The notes under the pieces: model-generated | What the model saw: the letters and a program-made list of their open reading frames with translations, nothing else | What the model was told of the DNA's origin: nothing | Databases searched by the model: none | Made by a program: the position numbers and the translations under genes | Part shown: in pieces, positions 9,506-19,300 of the stretch | How the letters are laid out: the number at the start of each line of letters is the position of its first letter | Numbering within the stretch: the first letter of the stretch is position 1 | NCBI GenBank assembly: GCA_964561145.1 | Contig: CAZLNZ010000012.1 | Span: forward strand, 1-64,000 | Length of the DNA stretch: 64,000 nt | From: RUG14300 sp964561145 | Lineage (GTDB): Bacteria; Bacillota; Clostridia; Christensenellales; CAG-1252 | Direction: 5' to 3'

Positions 9506-12061
9506 TTAGTTATAATTGAGCTCCCAAATTTTATCAATTGGTCCGGAATACTTGAGGTTCTTAATCTGATTCATTGTCGAAGAATCGATTACGTCTTTGT
9601 TGTAAACTGCAAGGTCCATTCTCTGGTAACAAGGGAATTCAACTGCAAGTTCCATTATCTTGTCGAGTGCTTGGGCATAAATGCCTTCTCTTATTTCTTG
9701 ATTTTCCGTTTCTCTACCTTGATCGATAAGATCACTTAACTCTAAAACGATTCTTTGTTCAACGGGATAATTATTAGTATTGAGAATCTCATCATAGTTC
9801 CAATTCTTGCGGTTTGTTGTTTGAGAATCTTTATGATAGATTTGATACATATCAGGATCGATTGTTGAAGTCCAAGCTGCTGCCCAAACCGCCAATCCGC
9901 CGGTTGCCAATTTCTTTAATGCGGATACATCGGTACCAACTGTTATTTCAAATCCGTGCTGATTCAACAACTGTCTTGCCTTCTCAAACATTTGATAAGA
10001 GGGGTGGTCGGTTGTATCACCTGCAATGGTGAACTTGAATTTAAGCTTTTCGCCTCCCTTTTGATAAACACCATCAGTTCCCCTAGTATAGCCTGCTGCC
10101 TCTACAAGTGCCTCAATCTTTTTACCCGTTGAGTCATACTCGTAATAGGGCTCACAATCATCGGGATATGCCCAAGAAAGCTTTGTCATAGGACGGTAAA
10201 TAACCTCTGCCATAGTTCCGCCATAATATTGACCTATTACAGAGCTGGTATCGAGTGCCATCATTATAGCTTGACGAACCTCAATATCCTTTACATATTT
10301 AGGATTGATACCAACGTATCCGTAACCATTTGTCTTATATTCCTTAACAGCCAAATGACTCTTTGATAATGCCTCACTCTTATTGTTAGGTGTTGCAGAG
10401 GGAGTACCATAATCGATTTCGCCTGCAATCAAACGGTTAAGAATGTTATTCTCGCTAACCTCTTCATAAATAATTCTTCTAATCTTAGCGTTTTCAATTC
10501 CTTCACCGACCGTATAGAAATAATCGTTACGTTCGAAATAAACCTTCTTACCTTTCCAGAAATCTTTGGATACAACCTTACTGGGATCACTACTAGCGTT
10601 TCCGTTCTCGTTGGAAGCTCTGTAAGCACCTGCACCAACAGGAAGTGCATTCTTTTCATTGGAGTTAAGGACCTTATCAAAGAAGTTCTTATCACGAGCT
10701 TTTACGCCGTAAGGATAACTTTCTTTGTCTGCAAGAGTTGCAGCATCAGAGTAGTAGTGCATGGGAGCTACAGCGTAACCAAAGCTCCATATAGCCTTGG
10801 GGTCGATTCCGTTAATCGTGATACAAAGCACGTCATGAGATTCACCCTTGAGGTCAACCTTATTAACGCCGTTAAAGCTTGTAACCTTTTCGGTTGTAAT
10901 GCCGCTAATAGACTTTACGTCCTCACCGGAATCGGCATAATATTTGGATTGCTCCTCCTTAGTCCAAATATCAATCATATTCGAACCTGTTGTCATGGAT
11001 TGAAGTATTGTTTGAATACCGGTTCCTTGGATCGTCTTGTCTCCGGCATAAGTATTATAAACCTTGTTGATAGCAAAATCCTTCTTTATATATGAGATAG
11101 CAACTTCTCTTGATACAGAGTATTCTTCCATATACTCGCTGATTCTTGCTTCATCACTTGCATATTCGTTTATTTCTGTAGCATAGTCGGGATTTTCGTC
11201 GAGGTCGGTTATATACTTACCGTCTTCATTTTTCTTCGCAACCGAATTACCGTTTGCGTTCTTTTCATAAACTATTCCGACAAGCTCCTCGTTAAGATAG
11301 AAGGATTCCCAATCCTCAGTGAAAGAGTAGTCTTTAAAAGAAGACTCGAGCTGTCCCTCATAGGCAGTCCAATCGGTTTTAAGATCCTTCAAGAATTGCT
11401 CTTTACTAGCTTCAACGTCCGCTAAGATTTGCTCGGTTTCGACCTTTTCTTTACGAGACCAAGAGATCAAATCGGAATAACGTTGTACTGCAGTAGCGAC
11501 AAACATTTGCTCCATGTTTGTGGATGTATTATCTTCAATTGTAGGATCATTATAACGATAAGCCTTCAAACCTTGAATATCGATTGAATAAATTGTGGAA
11601 GAACCACTGTACATCGGATCCAAGTATACATAAAGATTGAATAGAACGTCATCAATTGTTAAGTCAACACCATCGGAAAACTTGATTCCGTTTTTGATAA
11701 CAAATCTATATGTTGTATAAGCAATGTTTTCATCGTCAACTTCTTTATTTTCATTATAGGTAGTAATGCTATAATCCAATACAACGGTAGCTTCATTCTC
11801 ACCACAAGCGACTTGACCGTCATTTGTAGTACTCAACATTGAAAGCTGCGTAAAATGAGCAATTTCCGAGTCTGTTGCACTTGTTGTAAAGAACGGATTA
11901 AAGGTTCCATCCAATGCACTGATCGAGAAAGTCAAGGGACGAGTCTCCGGATCATAGTGTTTTTTACTATTGTCATCGCAGGATACTGCCATTATCACTG
12001 TGGATAAAAGCATAACCGTTACGAGTATTCCCGTCATGATTTTTAATATTATCTTCTTCAT
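9506..12061 (-). CDS. oppA: Oligopeptide-binding lipoprotein OppA (SBP family 5)
   Basis: About 851 residues. ATG at 12061 chosen because AAGGAGG lies 5 nt upstream. Signal peptide with lipobox MAVSC, so a lipid-anchored extracellular receptor. Family-5 solute-binding features: TFSISALDGTFNPFF near the N-terminus, FSDGVDLTIDDVLFNL (the common F-x-DG-x-T-x-x-DV motif), and ARQLLNQHGFEI plus a C-terminal DLIDQGRET region. It is longer than the usual ~550-600 residues because of an insert (residues ~180-350) rich in Glu and Lys. It delivers peptides to OppBCDF encoded just downstream. Confidence 0.93.
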   Translation of the reverse strand: MKKIILKIMTGILVTVMLLSTVIMAVSCDDNSKKHYDPETRPLTFSISALDGTFNPFFTTSATDSEIAHFTQLSMLSTTNDGQVACGENEATVVLDYSITTYNENKEVDDENIAYTTYRFVIKNGIKFSDGVDLTIDDVLFNLYVYLDPMYSGSSTIYSIDIQGLKAYRYNDPTIEDNTSTNMEQMFVATAVQRYSDLISWSRKEKVETEQILADVEASKEQFLKDLKTDWTAYEGQLESSFKDYSFTEDWESFYLNEELVGIVYEKNANGNSVAKKNEDGKYITDLDENPDYATEINEYASDEARISEYMEEYSVSREVAISYIKKDFAINKVYNTYAGDKTIQGTGIQTILQSMTTGSNMIDIWTKEEQSKYYADSGEDVKSISGITTEKVTSFNGVNKVDLKGESHDVLCITINGIDPKAIWSFGYAVAPMHYYSDAATLADKESYPYGVKARDKNFFDKVLNSNEKNALPVGAGAYRASNENGNASSDPSKVVSKDFWKGKKVYFERNDYFYTVGEGIENAKIRRIIYEEVSENNILNRLIAGEIDYGTPSATPNNKSEALSKSHLAVKEYKTNGYGYVGINPKYVKDIEVRQAIMMALDTSSVIGQYYGGTMAEVIYRPMTKLSWAYPDDCEPYYEYDSTGKKIEALVEAAGYTRGTDGVYQKGGEKLKFKFTIAGDTTDHPSYQMFEKARQLLNQHGFEITVGTDVSALKKLATGGLAVWAAAWTSTIDPDMYQIYHKDSQTTNRKNWNYDEILNTNNYPVEQRIVLELSDLIDQGRETENQEIREGIYAQALDKIMELAVEFPCYQRMDLAVYNKDVIDSSTMNQIKNLKYSGPIDKIWELNYN

Positions 12062-12092
12062 CTTTGCCTCCTTTTGAGTCATTTATCTTAAA

Positions 12093-13367
12093 TTAGCTTT
12101 GCTTATTTATTTGTATATAAACCTTAAATGTAGGTTCTGCTATAATCGTTAACCCCTCGGTTTCCTCGGGAACTACAGGACAAACATCACTTTTCTCTGT
12201 CAATCCGTTCCAACTACCGGAGTCATTGACGGTAACCTCCATGCTTCCGCCGTCTATGGAAAGGTTTTCGATCTTTGCACCCGAATCCTTTTTATAGAAG
12301 AGGAAATAGGTGTCTATCTCACAATTTGATTTTCCGGAAACTATCAAGCTTGCGTTTTTAATGGTCAAATCATGAATATATGCACTATCCGAAAGAGTGC
12401 CGAAGATAGAAGCATTCTGTAAATTCAACAGATCGCTTGCATTAAGCTTCATATCAGAGATTGTATAACCGTTTCCTCTGATCTCACCGGAGAACACAAT
12501 ATTCGGAGTCAAAGTTCTGCTCATGTAATCTGCACATTTCACATCATTCTTTATATAGAAACTTGAGGTGATTTCATTGCCCTTTGTCGGAGTATATAAT
12601 TGATATAGATCCGCACTCTTACTTATAATTATCCAATTACTTGTTAAGTATTTAGCATAGATTTGAACATTGTTATCGGAATCATCTCCTCTTATCGGCC
12701 ACGAAACAGGAATTGTACATTCTTCATCCTCAAAATAATCCGCAAAAACATAACCTGTAGGAGCAGACTTTCCGGTCATAGGATCTACGTTGATTTTTGC
12801 AACCTTACCCGATTCCTCGAAATCCCATGTATTCAGAACATCCCCGACATTATAGGTCACTCCGTTATAGGTAAGCTGATTGTCAATACTCTCGTCCGGT
12901 GCCAATAATATCTCAAGTTTTCTATCTGAAACCCATTTTGCATACAAATGAATTTCATCATCCTTTTGAAGAATAGTATTTTCAAAATCAAACTTTTCAC
13001 CGAGCTTTGCTATATCATTTGCTTCATCGATATACACAATATTACCTTCGGAATCGGTAACCGGATAGTACCAACCGGCAAGGGAAAATTTATTACGTGT
13101 TACAGATAAATTACCTTCATAGTTACCCTCACCGTCATCGGTGATATAAAGTGCTGTAACTCCTTCGGGAAAATAAATGTCTGCAACATTGGTGTTTTTG
13201 ATTATACCGCCGTTTGCATGATAAATGATATGTGCGGAAAGCCCATAGGTGTTCTTTAAGCCATCAACGCTTACTCCGACCGAGCATGCACTAAAAATAA
13301 CTGCCGCTACAGTCAGAATAACCGCCAAAAGGCTTATTATGAGAATCCTTTTTGTTTTAGATGTCAT
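12093..13367 (-). CDS. InlB-repeat surface lipoprotein
   Basis: About 424 residues. ATG at 13367 lies 9 nt after GGAG and overlaps the end of the protease gene by 11 bp, so the two are translationally coupled. Signal peptide with lipobox IFSAC. Residues ~45-140 carry a Listeria-Bacteroides (InlB B-type) repeat (YHANGGIIKN ... AGWYYPVT ... LYAKWVS), with two more partial units (NTWDFEESG, YAKYLTS). Residues ~255-400 look like a right-handed beta-helix or GLUG-like region (IRGNGYTISDMKL, FGTLSDSAYIHDLTI). Probable binding or adhesion role; the link to the neighbouring protease is positional only. Confidence 0.85.
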   Translation of the reverse strand: MTSKTKRILIISLLAVILTVAAVIFSACSVGVSVDGLKNTYGLSAHIIYHANGGIIKNTNVADIYFPEGVTALYITDDGEGNYEGNLSVTRNKFSLAGWYYPVTDSEGNIVYIDEANDIAKLGEKFDFENTILQKDDEIHLYAKWVSDRKLEILLAPDESIDNQLTYNGVTYNVGDVLNTWDFEESGKVAKINVDPMTGKSAPTGYVFADYFEDEECTIPVSWPIRGDDSDNNVQIYAKYLTSNWIIISKSADLYQLYTPTKGNEITSSFYIKNDVKCADYMSRTLTPNIVFSGEIRGNGYTISDMKLNASDLLNLQNASIFGTLSDSAYIHDLTIKNASLIVSGKSNCEIDTYFLFYKKDSGAKIENLSIDGGSMEVTVNDSGSWNGLTEKSDVCPVVPEETEGLTIIAEPTFKVYIQINKQS

Positions 13368-16300
13368 TATTTTCATCTCCGTCTGTTGTAATAGCCTCAG
13401 AGCTTAGAGATTCCTCAGCGTCATCGGCATTTTCATTTTCTTGCTCCTCTTTAGAGCCAATTTCTACATTTTCAATGTTATTATCGTTTTCTTTCAAACT
13501 CTTTTTCTTTTTGAGAACAACGAGAATTGCAAGAACAACACCTGCTACAACGATCAAACCGCCAACGACACCCAATGCAATCCATAAGCCATTAAGACTT
13601 GAATTTTCATTATTAACATCATCGTTGCCGTCATCGTTATCGGAATTATCATCGTTGCCGCTATCCGACTTTTGAACCTTTATTCTCGGATACACCTTAT
13701 AAGGCTCACCCAATTCATTAACGATATACTGTCCGTTATCGTCAACATAAGCAATCTCTACGTCTTGATTATAATACTTTAACTCGCCTGTTGTCAAAAG
13801 AAGTAGATTCTTAGAGGGAATATATTCCGTAGAACCGTCATCATAGATAATAATAATCTTGAGACCGTTCATATCAAAGGTGTCGCCTTCAACATAGTTA
13901 ATCTTGTATCCTGTTTCCTCAAAGGTCAAATAATTAATCTTAGCACTGATTCCGTAAAGAGCCTTTATGTTACGCATCTTCACCTCAGCTGCCTCTAGAA
14001 GAGATACAAGGGAACTATCAACGTAAGCAAGTTGAGCTTCATCCTTAATGTTATCGTAAAGACGTCTTGCTTCTTTTACGATATCCGCAAAGTCTTTGAC
14101 CTCATTAAGATAACTTGTGTCGCCTTGATTGATTGCATTCTCCCAAAGAATATAAGTGTCACTCTCAACAAAGGACTCCATTATGTTAATATAGTCTCTT
14201 GTAGTATCATCTTTCACAATAGCGGTTTCATTCTTGACACCAAAGTATCTTGAATATACGAAGTTATCATAACCGATACCGTTTGACGGACGATTTATTA
14301 TCAACTTGCTTGTTTTGCCAACCATATCGATATAGTTTACAAATAAAGTATTGAAGTTAGAGTAATAGTAGCTATTGATTGCAGGATCATCATAAGATTT
14401 AAAGTTTTCTTGCAATATTTCTTCTACCTCAAACTTATATACACTTTCCAACACGGGAGCATTGTAGCTTGTAAAAGTATACTCAACTATTCCGCTCTCG
14501 TAGAAGGCACTGTCACCAATCGATAAAATCGAATGTGGAAACTCAACCTTGGTGATATAGTAGCCGTTTTCGCTTGCTTCAACGGTTTCGTCCTCCGTCT
14601 TGTTGGCACCTGAAACATATTGCAAGCCGGCAAAAGCATGCGCCTCGATTCTTATTATGCCGTCAGGCACTACGAAGGTTTCGTCAATCCAAAGCTTTGC
14701 AGCAGGATAAGCAATAAGTTCAATACCTCCGCTTAATGTGTTCTTGTAGAGAACACCCTCCTCGGAATAATAAATATTGTTGTCACCGCTAACCAATATC
14801 TCCGTGAGATTGTTACAATAACCAAATGCGGCAAAACCGATATCGGTTACACTTGCAGGAAGGGTAACAGTGGTTATCTCCGTGCTTTCAAACGCAGAAT
14901 TTCCAATGGTTTCCGCAACAGAAAGCTTAATTTCTGTAACGCCACCCTCTTTGTTATCCATTGCGAATGCACCGATTCCTATTTCACGAGCTCTGTCTAG
15001 GTTTAGAACCTTTAAGCCGTTACAGTTATTGAATGCCATCTCACCTATTATCTCGACAGTAGAGAAGTCAAACTCTTCAAGAGCATTACATCCGGTAAAG
15101 GCATATTCCTCGATTTCAAGTATACCCTTATGCTTAACACTTGCAAGTTTTGCACAACCATAGAAAGTGCTTTCCGGAATAACGGTTATTCGACCACCTA
15201 ATTCAACGCTCTCCAAAGAAGGTAAATTGAAGAAGGTAAACTCGCCAAGCATTTCCACTCCTTCACCGAACGAAACACTCTTTAGACTGCTCATACCAAT
15301 TAGAACGCCCTCTCCTATCTCTTTTGCGGAAGGAACGGTGAGTACTTCAATACTATCACAGTTCAAGAACGCATAATCTTCAATTATCTCCAATTCGTCA
15401 GATAAGGTTACACTCTTTAACTTAGCACAATTATAGAATGCATATTCTCCGATTTCCTTAACATTAAGAGCAATAGATTCAATCTTTGACTCGGCAAAGG
15501 AATACGCTCCAATGCTCTTCACTGTTGAAGGAAGAAGAATATTCTTTGCAGCTATCCCATAGAACGCTTCATCTCCGATTGCAGTGATTCCATCTCCCTC
15601 AAATGTAATCTTGAGCAGCGATTTCGAGCCCTTAAATGCCCCGTTGCCAAGTGATGTAACAGAGGCAGGAATGGTAATCTCGATGATTTTCGAATTAGCA
15701 AAAGCATAATCGTAAATGCGAACTACGCCATCGGGAATACTGACACTTGTAGCTCTTTTGTCGTATTGCGAAATCAATACGCTCTTATCCTTATTAAATA
15801 ACAGTCCGTCAGAGATTACATAATCGGAATTCTCGGACAATTTTACATCTATTCCCGTAAACAAGGTGCCTGCAAATTGTATTTGCTCGAAGCTGAAGGA
15901 GGCGGGAAGGGTTATCTCGGTAAGAGTTGACGTATCTCCGAACAAGTTTGCTCCCAACTCGATTAAACCCTCGGGAAGGGTTATCTTGGTAAGCTTTGTA
16001 TTGGCGAAGGCTCTGCTTCCGATTTTCAAAGCAGTAAAGCCGTCTTTATATGTCACCTTGCGTAAGCCGCTACCATAGAATGCCTCGTTTCCGATAATAC
16101 AGTCACTGTCTATCGAACCGAAGTTTACGGTTGTAAGTTTTGTACAATTCTCGAAAGCATTGTTACCAACAGTGGAACCGTTGATCTCAATGGACTTAAG
16201 AGAGGTACAATTGTAGAACATATAATTACCGATTGCGGTATACTTTCCTGTTATAACCTCAGAAAGGCTCGTACAATCCTTAAACACATTATCCCCTGTA

Positions 16301-19300
16301 ACATGCATATCCGTTATATCTACAGAGGTTAAAGAGGTACAACCCTCAAAGGCACCCGTAAAGGCGGTACCTATTGCTGCCATATTCTTTATTTCCTTCA
16401 AAGAAGTACAACCTGTGAAGGAATAAATACCCAAGGTGATAACTTTAACGTTTGTAAGGTCTATAAGCTCGAGAGAAGTACAATTTTTGAAGGCGTAACG
16501 ATATACAAGTTTTAAGTCTGCATCCGGTATAGGCTGTTTTTCTTTACTAACCAAGTAAATAGCTTTAAGCGCAGTACAGTTTTCAAAAGCATTTTCGTTT
16601 ATATTCATTACCGTCTTAGGAATAATGAGCTCTTCCATCGTGTCATTATCCTTGAATGCCTCACCGCCGATATACAATATAGTCTTATCGTCGGGAATTT
16701 CAACAAGCTTATCTTTTCCTCTATACTCTGTTAAGGTGTAACCGGATATTACAAAAGGATCGGGAACATTTATTGTTACGACCGCAGAATAAGCTGTTTC
16801 GTTACCCTTGTCATTGATAATAACAGCCATAATACTTACTGTACCCTTTTTCTTTATATCTAGATTGCCTGCTTGGTCGACCTCGGCAATAGAGGAATCC
16901 GTCGATTTCCAAATCAAATTCAACGTATCCTTAGGATACCACCAAGGATCGGTTTCAATAGCAAGCTGAATCTTTTGATCGGGATACAAGGTAATCGTAC
17001 CGGAACCAGCCACAAGCTTATCATTGCCATCCGCCAAAGGACCAAAACTCAATGTCGGTGTAGAAAGTCTCTTCTTTTTTCCGCTAACCGTTACGTTGAT
17101 CTGTGCATCCGTTCCGTTTCCGTTTCTTACGGTTACTATAGCGGAACCTTCGCCTAAACCTACGATTTCGCCATTCTTAACACCAACGACACTCGCATCG
17201 TTAGATTGCCAAGTAAAGTTGGAAATATTGGCGTCATCGGAATAGGAAAGCTTAACCTTATGAGTCTCATAAATATCAAGGGAAATGTTATCTTCGCCTG
17301 CAGCTAATTCAAACTCATCGGAGGACTGACTTTCTCTTGCGTAGTCGAGATCCAAATAGTAAACGCTGTGATTAAGGGCATAGTCATCTATTTGAACATA
17401 TAACTGATTCTTATACTTCTCATATACGTGAGTGATCTCGATCGATACAGTGTTAATTCCGTTTTTGACGCTGTTATAGATGGGAGTAACATATTCCGTA
17501 ACCTGTTGCAACATTTCACCGTCATAATAGCACAGCAAAGCCGATTGGGGATAATGATTATCATATACGTCCAAATCAAGGTATATACGTTGTTTATCCT
17601 TATTTCCTTCCTTGTAATCTTGATACCTTACTCTTACATCTTCGATTACCGGAGCTTCATAGTCGGCATAGAAGGTAAAGGAGAAACTATCGTCGGGCTC
17701 CGATCTGTCTTTATCACCATAATCGAGATAAAAATCAAAATTCATCTCGTACTTTCCGTTGGAGACTAAACCGTACTCGAGAGGAGGAATCTCAAACTTG
17801 ATAAATCCGGGAACACCGCCGGCACCACCTTGAGTGTATGCCTTATTGATACGATAAGCCTCGTTTTCATAGATTATCTCACCGGTATCAACATTTTTCA
17901 AGCTGTAACTGACCCTTCTTGCACCACGCAATAAGCCAACGTACAAACCTCTAAATTGATAAGCGGTCAAATAGTTATCGGGATCATCCTCTCCATAGTA
18001 TACATTGTAGCATGAAACCGAGTTATGTTCCATACTTGTGTACATTTGATCGGCATTCTCATCTTGTAGATAGCTAAAGGAACCCATAGGCATGGAATAT
18101 TCCTCATTGTAGTACATCGTATAAGGTTGTGTTGCCCAAATACTAGCAGTTATCTTGTCTTCATCATCAATAGAAGTATCTTGTTCACTTTCTGCGACCT
18201 CATAGGCACTGTACTCAAGCATAGGGGCATCTGTCCAATCGCCGTAGAAACCCATAAACGGAAGTACTAGGTCGCATTGACTGTCCGAAGAACTTATCAA
18301 TTGAATGAAGCCCTCGACATACATACCATTGGAAAAGCTATCCTCGATATAATTTCTTTCATCGCCCGATAAGGTCAGCTTAACGGCAATTTCTCCGTCT
18401 CCGCCTGCGGGTACGCTAATAGTGTTGCCATCCTTTGTTATTCCACCGCTAACGGTAAACTCGAAAGGAATATCATCGAGCATGTATGCTTGCTCGGCAA
18501 CTGCCAATCCGTCACTTGACAAGGTTTCTGTCATAAACAACGAGTTAAGCTCGAAGGAATAATCCAACGTTCCGAAGTTGTTGATTCTAAACTTTACAGT
18601 GTAGATGCCTGTCTTGTGGCTATCGTCACCGAGGTTAACCTTCGGTCTATAATCAATGGTGTCGTCGTCGGTATAGAGATATACTCTTGTGCTTATAGCG
18701 TTATCCAAGCTACCCAAGCCTGCTCCCTGCTTACGAGGAGAATACGGAAGATTATCTCTGTCATAAACCGTATTTGCAGTACTCATGATAAGTTGATTGA
18801 TACGTTGAGTAAGCTCATTGGTCGTAAGTTCGGGCTGGGTTTCCTTCAAATAGCTTCTGATGATGGAAACAACACCTGCCATATTAGGAGATGCCATACT
18901 GGTACCGCTTTGTTCACCATATCCGCCCGGAACCGCAGATGTGATTTCTCCACCGTGAGCGGTAATTTCAGGCTTAAGCTTAAGGTCAGGAGTAACGCCC
19001 CAAGAGGAGAATTCACTCATAAAGGGACCTGCCTGTAGATTCAAATTAACGGTTATTGTACCGATTCCGCCATGAGCAGAAGCATATTCCGCCATCGCAT
19101 TTCCTGCATCCATGGAAATACAGCACGAAGGAACGGGATCCTCGATTTCGCCCAATGACATTCTTATAGAACCGGTAACGTTGTTGTAAACTATAACACC
19201 GATAGCACCATAGCTCATTGCGAGTTCTACCTTTTCTTTAAAGGTGCTGGTACCACGCTTAATTAATGCAATTCTCCCGGGGAGAGTATCGGCAACGTTT